Source: Oscillospiraceae bacterium (GTDB lineage: Bacteria; Bacillota; Clostridia; Oscillospirales; Ruminococcaceae). Taken from it: DNA of 11,863 nucleotides. Positions 5,893 through 11,863 of this stretch are shown here, piece by piece. The stretch spans positions 1 to 11,863 of the forward strand of contig JAFLUJ010000070.1 in the NCBI GenBank assembly GCA_022511485.1, in the 5' to 3' direction. Below the pieces are notes generated by a model. The model made no database searches and had not been told where the DNA came from. It was given only the letters and a program-made list of their open reading frames with translations. Both the position numbers and the translations under genes were made by a program. Positions within the stretch are counted from its first letter, which is position 1; the number at the start of each line of letters is the position of its first letter.

Positions 5893-7830
5893 TTATTCTA
5901 TGTTTTCATCATAGTTGATTTTAACGGGTGTAAACGGTTTTCCGTCACCCGAATAAAAGCGTGAGAATATCTCGTAGAATTCGAGACGAAGGGTCTGGAT
6001 ACCAACCAGCAGACCTTCAAGACACATAACAAATATATTTCCGAAGATGACCACAAAAGGCACACCTGCGCTTGAAACATGATCTGCCAGAGCCATTACA
6101 ACAAGCATCATTGACGCATGGGAAAGCACAAATCCGCCTATACGAACAAATGAAAGAGTGTTTGTTGCATATCCCAGCAGGAACTCAAATACCTCAAAGA
6201 AATTTGAAGCGATAAAGTCGGTCATTCCGCCTTCCATCTCAAATTTCTTACCCCTGACCCAATATGTGAGCGGTTCTCTCAGGAACATTGCCACAAGCGG
6301 CAGGATAATAAGAACGATAACATAAACCGGAGTGAACATTTTCACGCCTAAAAGAGTTCCTACAGCGCCTGCAAGCAGCGATCCGAAAAATACAAGTCCT
6401 GCTATTCCGTTGTTGCCGAAAAGAGCCTCTTCGTATTTTTTGTTCTTTATTCCCGTGACAATGTTTATAAGGATCGAAATGATCATTATCAGTACGCCTA
6501 TTGCTATAGCGCCTACAAGGATCGTTGTAACGTTGTGCATGACCTTAAACGGAAGGAATGTTATTCCCAACGATTCATACACCGGATCAAGCAGTTCTTC
6601 ATATCCGAATACGCTTCCGTACAGAAGTCCAAAAAATGCACCGGCTATTCCAACTCTTGTAATGATAGGTCCAAGAGCAAATTTCTTGAACTTCCACAAC
6701 AGCGCTCCTGCAATGGCAAGAACCAGTCCCTGTCCTACATCGCCGAACATTATTCCAAACAGCAGCGTGTAAGTCACCGCTACAAACGCAGTAGGATTTA
6801 TCCCATTGTATGACGGAAGTCCGTACATATCTACAAACATTGAGAACGGTTCTGTAAACTTATTATTTCTCAGCTTAATGGGAGGTTCAAGCTTTCCGTT
6901 GGCGTCAGCAGGCTGTAAAACCACCGAAACGCTTTCCAGATCATCAAACATTGTAAGAAATTTGTCTGATTCCTTTTTAGGAATGAATCCCACAATGTAA
7001 AACTTGTCATTTACAATGGCTGCCTTGTTTCTCAGGTCGAAATTATCATGCTGTGATTTCAGACGAGAGAATATTTTGCACAACTTGTCCATTTCCTTAT
7101 TTATGATCTCGTCATACTGAGCTTTGCATTCCTCAATAGCCTTTTTGTCTTCTTCCACCATTTTGTGCAGCTCTACAGAGGCTTCCGAAGAATCTCCGTG
7201 TACAAAATCCGGAATATGAGTACGCTCAAAGTACAGATCGGCGAAAATACCGTCTACCTCTTCCTGATAAGCCACCGGGACAAAATACATACCCCAGTAA
7301 TATTCCTTTTCCGTGCTGAAATACTTGAAATAAAAAGGCTTATCATCATAATAGGAAAGCTTGCTGTAGCTGTCTACCGGAAGACGGCCAAGCCGCATTT
7401 TTATATGCTCACAGGAAAAAAGCTGTTCAAAATCCGCATGAACTCCCTGCAAATGGTCTACCTGATATACAGCCTGTTCATGGACTGAAAGCAGTTCCCC
7501 TGCTTTGGTTTCCTTATCCTTGACAATATCAAGCTTTTTTCTTATTCCACGTATATACCGTTCAAGCTTGAAAAGATTTTCGCTTTCTACGTCCTGATAA
7601 TCAACGCTTGTAAATTTCACTCCCGACTGAGCGGATATTTCACTTAGCTGCTTAAGAAGAGGGGTATAGGGATTTTCTTCCTTAAGAGTGGTAAATCCGG
7701 TCTTTTTTCCCGCCATCTTTGTAGCCGACTCAATATGGAAACAGCCGCAGTCGCTCAGCTTTAACAGAACCGTATCCAGATCCTTTGTAAGTCCGGCAAT
7801 GTTGACAAGCTCCATTTTTTCTATTGACAC
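5893..7830 (-). CDS. atpI: V/A-type ATPase subunit I (membrane stator, a-subunit homologue)
   Basis: This 645-aa protein anchors the peripheral stalks and, with the K ring, forms the two ion half-channels. The N-terminal cytosolic half (1 to about 330) includes coiled-coil arms (about 85-125 and 220-260). The membrane half starts at PTAFVAVTYTLLFGIMFGDV (346-365), a strongly conserved segment, and includes about seven or eight helices up to about 615. The essential arginine is expected at Arg563 in TLSFVRIGGFVLSHASM. The end LRLEFYEIFSRFYSGDGKPF is also a family signature. The length is normal. The start is GTG at 7830, supported by AAGAGGTGA (7838-7846), 7 nt upstream. It follows atpC after 17 nt and precedes atpK by 20 nt. 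Confidence 0.97.
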   Translation of the reverse strand: MSIEKMELVNIAGLTKDLDTVLLKLSDCGCFHIESATKMAGKKTGFTTLKEENPYTPLLKQLSEISAQSGVKFTSVDYQDVESENLFKLERYIRGIRKKLDIVKDKETKAGELLSVHEQAVYQVDHLQGVHADFEQLFSCEHIKMRLGRLPVDSYSKLSYYDDKPFYFKYFSTEKEYYWGMYFVPVAYQEEVDGIFADLYFERTHIPDFVHGDSSEASVELHKMVEEDKKAIEECKAQYDEIINKEMDKLCKIFSRLKSQHDNFDLRNKAAIVNDKFYIVGFIPKKESDKFLTMFDDLESVSVVLQPADANGKLEPPIKLRNNKFTEPFSMFVDMYGLPSYNGINPTAFVAVTYTLLFGIMFGDVGQGLVLAIAGALLWKFKKFALGPIITRVGIAGAFFGLLYGSVFGYEELLDPVYESLGITFLPFKVMHNVTTILVGAIAIGVLIMIISILINIVTGIKNKKYEEALFGNNGIAGLVFFGSLLAGAVGTLLGVKMFTPVYVIVLIILPLVAMFLREPLTYWVRGKKFEMEGGMTDFIASNFFEVFEFLLGYATNTLSFVRIGGFVLSHASMMLVVMALADHVSSAGVPFVVIFGNIFVMCLEGLLVGIQTLRLEFYEIFSRFYSGDGKPFTPVKINYDENIE

Positions 7831-7847
7831 TGTGCAGTCACCTCTTT

Positions 7848-8888
7848 TTACATAATAATAAGCGATGCTATTTTATTTACTTCTATGCCATAGCGAATAC
7901 CCTCTATTATACTTATAATATTCTGGACCTCGATTTCCAGAAGGAAAATAAATGCATACACGCTAAGCGGTGCGGAAGCTGAACGTTTGAGCATACTCTT
8001 GGCATATTTATGTCTCAGCCGCTGGGCACTCTGCTCAATGTTATTTATATCATATCCGTTTTGGATCATCTGATTGCCGTAATAGGTTTTGGAAAAGCGT
8101 CTTATAAATTCCTCTGAATCCTTTGCACTGTAAATCTCCTTTTGCTTTGCAGCGGAAAGCCTGCCGTAAAAAGGAAGCATATCCCTTTCTATGACCTCGT
8201 CCGGCGCTTCAAAAAATGCAGTAAGACGATAGGAATTTATCACATTGATAAGGTCAGTATCGGTATCAAGCAGATTGGTAAACTGCTTAACATCCTGATT
8301 TTTGAATTTAAGAGAGCTTTTAAGTCTTCTTATATAATATGATCTTAACAGGGTCTCGCACCTTGTTACATCCACCCTGCCGCTGCTGTCCGGAGAAATT
8401 CCTTTAAGCACGTCATAATAAGGCGTTTTCTTAAGAAAATCAAGCAATCCGCGAAAATCTGTTACCTTTGCAAGCTCCAGAAGATCAAATGAGGTATAAT
8501 CATTTATATAAATAGGGATGTCAGCTATCATTTTCTGTGACTTCGCATTTATAAATCTTATACACCTAAGTATTTCGTCGATCTCAGTCTGTAGTATCTT
8601 ATAATTGTAAAACTCCTGCTTTGAAATATGCTCGAATCCGGTTATCCTCATATACGTTTCAAAAATACTTCTCCGCAGCAGATTTTCAAGCATTCCTCTA
8701 TGGACTGTATTGGTGTCAATTGACGAAAGCAAATTGCTGTAGTGAGTATTTTTCTTAAGATACTCCGCAACCTCGGGAACGCTTTGCTTATTCATCATTT
8801 CGCTGTAATCCTGAGGTGTTACCCGCTTTCCGTATATAGCCATGATCTTCGCAACAGTAGCGTTATAATTCTTAGCCAAACCAAGCAC
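7848..8888 (-). CDS. atpC: V/A-type ATPase subunit C (d-subunit-like rotor socket)
   Basis: This 346-aa, mostly helical protein belongs to the V-ATPase C/AC39 family and is the funnel that links the D/F shaft to the K ring. Typical elements are the N-terminal YNATVAKIMAIYGKRVTPQDY, repeated three-helix bundles with conserved Arg and Tyr positions (RRSIFETYMRI, LLRSYYIRRLKSSLKFKN) and the C-terminal LSVYAFIFLLEIEVQNIISI followed by EGIRYGIEVNKI. That end is the best recognised part of the family. The start is ambiguous: GTG at 8888 has almost no room for a ribosome-binding site, whereas the in-frame TTG at 8879 has AGAAGGTG about 6 nt upstream and would give a 343-aa protein. It lies 48 nt after the H gene, upstream of atpI, which is not its usual place. 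Confidence 0.93.
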   Translation of the reverse strand: MLGLAKNYNATVAKIMAIYGKRVTPQDYSEMMNKQSVPEVAEYLKKNTHYSNLLSSIDTNTVHRGMLENLLRRSIFETYMRITGFEHISKQEFYNYKILQTEIDEILRCIRFINAKSQKMIADIPIYINDYTSFDLLELAKVTDFRGLLDFLKKTPYYDVLKGISPDSSGRVDVTRCETLLRSYYIRRLKSSLKFKNQDVKQFTNLLDTDTDLINVINSYRLTAFFEAPDEVIERDMLPFYGRLSAAKQKEIYSAKDSEEFIRRFSKTYYGNQMIQNGYDINNIEQSAQRLRHKYAKSMLKRSASAPLSVYAFIFLLEIEVQNIISIIEGIRYGIEVNKIASLIIM

Positions 8889-8936
8889 CTTCTTTCGGAA
8901 AAAATCAAGGCAATGCTCAAAGGGACGATATATCTT

Positions 8937-9248
8937 TTATCCGCTTATTATGGCGTTAAAAATATCGTCCTCCCACTTTCCCCGCTCCTTATCGAAAACA
9001 CTGTCCAAACGGCGGATCTCATCATCCTTGTTTTTCTCGATCTCCGCCAGCTTTTCCTCAGCCTTTTTCTTTTCCTCGGAATCCAATTCTCCGAGACGTT
9101 TTTCTGCCTCGCGGATCTTGGCTGCAACCATATTCTCCTGCTCTGCCTTGGCATCTGCAATAATACGGTTTCTTTTCTTCTCCGCCTCTGCAAGACGGGA
9201 TTTCGCATTATTCTCAATTTCGAGAATGTTGGCAATAATATTTTCCAT
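8937..9248 (-). CDS. atpH: V/A-type ATPase subunit H/G (peripheral stalk partner of E)
   Basis: This 103-aa protein is predicted to be one long coiled coil that pairs with subunit E in the peripheral stalk. It is rich in Lys, Glu and Ala, with heptad-like or hendecad-like runs such as IENNAKSRLAEAEKKRNRII and EEKKKAEEKLAEIEKNKDDE. The C-terminus ends in WEDDIFNAIISG. Length matches the family (about 100-110). The ATG at 9248 is preferred because AGGGTG lies 6 nt upstream (9255-9260); the in-frame GTG at 9257 falls inside that site. It is the first ATPase gene of the operon, 86 nt after the DUF711 gene, with a structured spacer between. The identity rests on composition, length and position more than on sharp motifs. 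It corresponds to AhaH in methanogens and NtpF in E. hirae. Confidence 0.87.
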   Translation of the reverse strand: MENIIANILEIENNAKSRLAEAEKKRNRIIADAKAEQENMVAAKIREAEKRLGELDSEEKKKAEEKLAEIEKNKDDEIRRLDSVFDKERGKWEDDIFNAIISG

Positions 9249-9271
9249 ATCGATCACCCTTTTTATTTACG

Positions 9272-9328
9272 CAGCGACACCTGCGTCCGGCTCATATTGT
9301 TCATATTGAGAGGTCACAGGCGTTGCTG
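9272..9328 (-). other. Long imperfect stem-loop in the DUF711-atpH spacer
   Basis: In the minus-strand RNA, CAGCAACGCCTGTGACC (9328-9312) can pair with GGACGCAGGTGTCGCTG (9288-9272). Of 17 positions, 13 are Watson-Crick, 2 are G-U and 2 are A mismatches. Inside it CTCA pairs with TGAG, closing a 12-nt loop. The 3' arm can instead form a shorter hairpin, ACGCAG with CTGCGT (9285-9268), so two structures compete. No T-run follows, so it is not an intrinsic terminator. It ends 23 nt before the atpH start. A role in mRNA processing, differential stability or translation is inference. Confidence 0.6.
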
Positions 9329-9334
9329 GTGATA

Positions 9335-10690
9335 TTAGTTTTTAAGACTGTGAAGCGGTGCAGGTATCTGTCCGCCCCTGCTTATGAATTTTGACGGAGA
9401 GTTTGTATTCACTCTCATTACAGGTCCTTTTCCGAAAAGTCCTCCCCAGTCGAGAACATCTCCCTCTTTCATTCCGATAGCAGGGATTATTCTTACAGCT
9501 GTAGTCTTGCTGTTTATCATTCCGATAGCAGCCTCATCAGCAATAATAGCGGAAATAACGTCATCCTCAGTATCCCCGGGAATGCATATCATGTCCAGTC
9601 CAACCGAGCATACGGCAGTCATTGCTTCCAGCTTTTCTATTGAAAGAGCTCCGCACTCAGCAGCAGCGATCATTCCTGCGTCCTCGGATACCGGAATAAA
9701 TGCTCCGGAAAGTCCGCCTATTCTGGAACAAGCCATTACGCCGCCCTTTTTAACAGCATCGTTAAGAAGCGCCAGAGCAGCTGTAGTACCGCAGGCTCCG
9801 CATTTTTCAAGACCCATCTCCTCTAAAATGTAAGCCACACTGTCGCCTACCGCAGGAGTAGGAGCAAGAGAGAGGTCAACGATACCGAAGGGTACACCCA
9901 GTCTTTCGGAAGCAGTTACGCCAACAAGCTGACCTACACGTGTAATTTTATAGGAGGTCTTTTTAATAACATCGGAAAGTCCGGTAATATCAGCATCGGG
10001 ATATTTTCTCAAAGCCGATCTTACAACGCCCGGACCGGAAACTCCCACATTGATGATGCAGTCCGGCTCTCCAACACCATGGAAAGCTCCTGCCATAAAG
10101 GGATTATCCTCTACAGCATTACAGAAAGCCACCAGCTTTGCCGCACCGAAGCACTGGTTATCCACAGTAAGCTCCGCACTTTTTTTGATAATGCGTCCCA
10201 TCATGCGGCAAGCGTCAAGATTTATACCGGTCTTTGTAGAACCTACATTTACCGATGAGCATACACAGCTTGTGGAAGCAAGCGCCTCCGGAATGGTTTC
10301 AATAAGCCGCTCATCTCCGGCGGAAAAGCCTTTCTGTACCAGAGCGGAATATCCTCCGATAAGGTTTACTCCGCAAGCCTTAGCAGCCTTCTCCATAGTA
10401 AGAGCAAACTTAACAGGGCTTTCCTTGCACGCCGCAGAAACAATGGCAATTGGCGTAACGGAAAGTCTCTTATTGATTATCGGGATACCATATTCTTTTT
10501 CAATATCCTCACCGACCCTTACAAGATCCTTTGCACATTTTGTTATCTTATCATAAACCTTGGTACACGCTTTGTCGATGTCACTGTCTATACAGTCAAG
10601 AAGCGAGATACCCATAGTAATTGTACGAATATCAAGACATTCGTCCTGGATCATACGTATAGTTTCAAGTATATCGTGAACGTTAATCAT
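9335..10690 (-). CDS. DUF711 / UPF0210 family protein
   Basis: This 451-aa soluble protein of the UPF0210 (DUF711) family has no settled function. As I recall, the pneumococcal relative SP0239 has a known structure placed with the PFL-like glycyl radical enzyme barrel fold. Conserved-looking features are GISLLDCID (27-35), NKRLSVTPIAIVSAA (73-87), the Cys-containing TSCVCSSVNVGSTKTGIN (140-157), GVSGPGVVR (216-224), DLSLAPTPAVGDSVAYILE (272-290), CGACGTTAALALLNDAVKKG (297-316) and the C-terminal SKFISRGGQIPAP (433-445). No glycyl-radical loop (RVxGY type) was seen. Length is normal. The ATG at 10690 has CAGGAG 7 nt upstream. The ACT-domain gene lies 21 nt upstream; this pair is conserved in many Firmicutes. 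The ATPase genes begin 86 nt downstream on the same strand. Confidence 0.95.
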   Translation of the reverse strand: MINVHDILETIRMIQDECLDIRTITMGISLLDCIDSDIDKACTKVYDKITKCAKDLVRVGEDIEKEYGIPIINKRLSVTPIAIVSAACKESPVKFALTMEKAAKACGVNLIGGYSALVQKGFSAGDERLIETIPEALASTSCVCSSVNVGSTKTGINLDACRMMGRIIKKSAELTVDNQCFGAAKLVAFCNAVEDNPFMAGAFHGVGEPDCIINVGVSGPGVVRSALRKYPDADITGLSDVIKKTSYKITRVGQLVGVTASERLGVPFGIVDLSLAPTPAVGDSVAYILEEMGLEKCGACGTTAALALLNDAVKKGGVMACSRIGGLSGAFIPVSEDAGMIAAAECGALSIEKLEAMTAVCSVGLDMICIPGDTEDDVISAIIADEAAIGMINSKTTAVRIIPAIGMKEGDVLDWGGLFGKGPVMRVNTNSPSKFISRGGQIPAPLHSLKN

Positions 10691-10711
10691 AGAAAAGCTC
10701 CTGTCCAGCAG

Positions 10712-10981
10712 TTATATTCTGTGCATTGACTCAAAGATCTCCTCATGCATTGTGTGTATCTGAAGTCCCAGCTCCTGACCGAGACCAGTCATTCTTGCCA
10801 CAAGCTCCGTGAAATCCTTGTTCAGCCGCGAAATATCCACCAGCATTATCATTGCAAACATATCCTGCAGAACGCTTTGTGTGACCTCAATAACATTGGC
10901 GTTATATTCGGTGCATATACCGCTTACCTTTGTGAGGATACCAACGGTATCTTTACCGATCACTGTAACAACAGCTCTCAT
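10712..10981 (-). CDS. ACT domain-containing protein (UPF0237)
   Basis: This 89-aa protein consists of a single ACT domain, a small ligand-binding fold that commonly senses amino acids. The start AVVTVIGKDTVGILTKVSGI carries the typical (I/V)xGKDxxGI(L/V) motif. It is followed by NANVIEVTQSVLQDMFAMIM, the second helix-strand of the fold with the usual ...QxxxxxxFxM pattern, and then a C-terminal helix MHEEIFESMHRI. The length equals that of other UPF0237 proteins (about 88-90). The ATG at 10981 has GGAGG 8 nt upstream. It is the first gene after the putative promoter and lies 21 nt before the DUF711 gene, its usual partner (as in pneumococcal SP0238-SP0239). A regulatory or sensory role is likely from the family; the ligand is not known. 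Confidence 0.95.
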   Translation of the reverse strand: MRAVVTVIGKDTVGILTKVSGICTEYNANVIEVTQSVLQDMFAMIMLVDISRLNKDFTELVARMTGLGQELGLQIHTMHEEIFESMHRI

Positions 10982-11004
10982 TTACACACCCTCCAAAAAC
11001 ATCG

Positions 11005-11017
11005 CATATTAAATATG
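11005..11017. promoter_or_regulatory. Perfect AT-rich palindrome at the predicted operon start point
   Basis: CATATT-A-AATATG is a perfect 6+6 palindrome. It begins at about +1 of the transcript predicted from the extended -10 at 11024-11032, so it is placed as an operator or short 5' hairpin would be. AT-rich palindromes also arise by chance in such DNA, so the functional reading is weak. Confidence 0.25.
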
Positions 11018-11023
11018 TATATT

Positions 11024-11052
11024 ATCATAACACATTGCTATAAAAAATTAAA
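11024..11052 (-). promoter_or_regulatory. Putative operon promoter (extended -10)
   Basis: On the minus strand, TGTTATGAT (11032-11024) is an extended -10 (TG, one base, TATGAT). Seventeen bases upstream lies TTTAAT (11052-11047), a weak -35. The predicted start near 11017 leaves a leader of about 36 nt before the ACT gene with its GGAGG. This is the only well-placed candidate for the ACT-DUF711-ATPase operon. An overlapping alternative is TTGGAT with a 17-nt gap to TATAGC, slightly upstream. Confidence 0.55.
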
Positions 11053-11121
11053 GACATAAATCCAACAAATTTGTATGTTTTTTTCACAAAATATATGTTA
11101 ATTTTTTTGAGAATGTGTTAT
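11027..11121. repeat. Inverted repeat with promoter-like arms
   Basis: ATAACACATT (11027-11036) is an exact inverted copy of AATGTGTTAT (11112-11121). Inside these, AAAAAATTAA (11042-11051) is an exact inverted copy of TTAATTTTTT (11098-11107). The two segments are separated by 5 nt on one side and 4 nt on the other, with a 46-nt centre. Each outer arm forms part of an extended -10-like element, pointing left (TGTTATGAT) and right (TGTTATAAT, 11116-11124). Confidence 0.6.
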
Positions 11122-11190
11122 AATAAAGTAAACCGGTTAATTTTTGAAGAGAAAAATTGTATGCTGACACTATTTTGACTATATTGGGTC

Positions 11191-11781
11191 TTATTCCGAC
11201 ACAACAGATTCAACATCGGGAATCTCGGCAGTTCTCGCCTTTATGTCCTTCTGGAATATCAGCTTGAAAACGGTCCGTACAAATGGCTGTATAAAGAAAA
11301 GCTGAGTAAAAAAGGCAAATGGAAAGTTAAGGCATACGAGTTTCAGCCAGTTTGCAAGTAATGTAATGATGTTGAATCCTGAATAATATGGATAGTACAG
11401 AAAAGCAGCGATAAAGCTCATTGATGGACACATAAGACCTACTGTTGTACAGATTATGGCAGATTCAAAAATAACGGGATGGGTCTCTCTGGGATCAAAC
11501 ACCTTACAGGCAAGCTTGAATGAAGAAGGACTTCCCATAACAATTTCAAGCAGGTACGCAAGTACAAACTCCACCAGAACAACAGCCCATATTGGGACGT
11601 AAGAACCGCACATATAAACGCCCCCTTGTTTTTTGATGGCAGCGATAACTCCGTTTGTGCCGTTGATCTCCATAAGTATGCTGCCGTTGACAACATAAAG
11701 ACTGTAGAACACATAAGCATGTACCGTTATTATAACAGTGATAAGGGCAAAAATCATTCTCTGAAACGTATTTCTCGGCAT
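11191..11781 (-). CDS. DUF2798 domain-containing membrane protein
   Basis: This 196-aa integral membrane protein starts MPRNTFQRMIFALITVIITV, a pattern recalled from DUF2798 proteins (PRxKFQxxIFxLxM), and appears to hold two related two-helix halves. Likely membrane helices are at about 9-31, 62-83, 103-129 and 138-166. The second half has VGLMCPSMSFIAAFLY and LNFPFAFFTQLFFIQPFVR, which fit the repeat's MCPxMS and LNFPxAxxxQxFFxxPxVR features. The hydrophilic C-terminus is probably cytosolic. No catalytic motif is visible and the function of the family is unknown. The ATG at 11781 has AAAGGA 8 nt upstream. It is on the same strand as the ATPase operon, but a 209-nt AT-rich gap with a putative promoter separates them, so it is probably a distinct unit. 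Confidence 0.8.
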   Translation of the reverse strand: MPRNTFQRMIFALITVIITVHAYVFYSLYVVNGSILMEINGTNGVIAAIKKQGGVYMCGSYVPIWAVVLVEFVLAYLLEIVMGSPSSFKLACKVFDPRETHPVIFESAIICTTVGLMCPSMSFIAAFLYYPYYSGFNIITLLANWLKLVCLNFPFAFFTQLFFIQPFVRTVFKLIFQKDIKARTAEIPDVESVVSE

Positions 11782-11863
11782 AAAAACTATCCTTTCTGAC
11801 GCAAAAAGACACAGGCAGCGAGATATGCAGCAAATCCGAATCGTTATGTACCGTAATCAGATT

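Noticed and set aside
6332..6772. A 146-codon plus-strand open frame opposite atpI
   Set aside because: It mirrors the hydrophobic codons of the membrane half of subunit I. The composition is an artefact and no family is recognisable.
10050..10556. A 168-codon plus-strand open frame opposite the DUF711 gene
   Set aside because: It is the antisense shadow of a well-conserved gene, with no supporting start signals.
9335..10690. Pyruvate formate-lyase-like or glycyl radical enzyme activity for the DUF711 protein
   Set aside because: Only a fold-level relation is recalled for the family. No glycyl-radical C-terminal loop is visible and no activating enzyme gene is nearby.
11139..11158. AT-only hairpin (AATTTTT paired with AAAAATT, loop GAAGAG) after the DUF2798 gene as a terminator
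   Set aside because: The stem has no GC pairs, and in the minus direction it is followed by AACC rather than a T-run. It is too weak to call.
10982..11190. Riboswitch or other known structured RNA upstream of the ACT gene
   Set aside because: The predicted leader is only about 36 nt and the region is AT-rich, with no conserved riboswitch core that I recognise.
11782..11863. Promoter or gene end in the last 82 bases
   Set aside because: I see no convincing -10/-35 pair, coding frame or terminator hairpin in it.
1..11863. Mobile element, CRISPR array, tRNA or defence system
   Set aside because: I saw no terminal repeats, transposase, spaced direct repeats, cloverleaf or defence-family motif. 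The window is almost fully explained by the ATPase operon and its neighbours.

Overview
The window is dominated by a leftward (minus-strand) operon encoding a complete bacterial V-type (A-type/archaeal-like) ATPase. The genes, in transcription order, are: ACT-domain protein, DUF711 (UPF0210) protein, then ATPase subunits H(G), C, I, K, F, E, A, B and D (about 10981 down to 561). Strong purine-rich Shine-Dalgarno sites (AGGAGG type), frequent GTG and TTG starts, moderate-to-low GC with AT-rich spacers, the ACT/DUF711 pair and a K subunit with a clostridial-style N-terminal extension all suggest an anaerobic Clostridia-class Firmicute, perhaps Ruminococcus/Oscillospiraceae-like. The taxonomic placement is inference from gene content, not from a marker gene.

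Layout. 1-537, plus strand: the 3' part of a helical protein gene and a 63-residue small protein gene, ended by an intrinsic terminator at 550-582. 561-9248, minus strand: nine ATPase subunit genes packed with 13-70 nt spacers. 9249-9334: a spacer that can fold into a long imperfect stem-loop. 9335-10981, minus: DUF711 and ACT genes. 10982-11190: an AT-rich 209-nt region holding the likely operon promoter and a striking inverted repeat. 11191-11781, minus: a DUF2798 membrane protein gene. 11782-11863: nothing I can support.

How the genes work together. A and B form the catalytic hexamer, D and F the central rotor shaft, E and H the peripheral stalks, C the socket joining shaft to ring, K the ion-carrying rotor ring and I the membrane stator. 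All nine parts of a working rotary enzyme are present and look intact. The machine couples ATP to H+ or Na+ transport; direction and ion cannot be fixed from sequence, although the K helix lacks the glutamine of the classical Na+ site. The ACT and DUF711 proteins form a pair that recurs in Firmicutes and has no settled function. Their 21-nt spacing and their position between the promoter and the ATPase genes suggest co-transcription.

I did not find a new defence, mobile or biosynthetic system. The most interesting material is non-coding: the stem-loop before the H gene, a hairpin that separates a good ribosome-binding site from the B subunit start, and the back-to-back promoter-like inverted repeat upstream of the operon.
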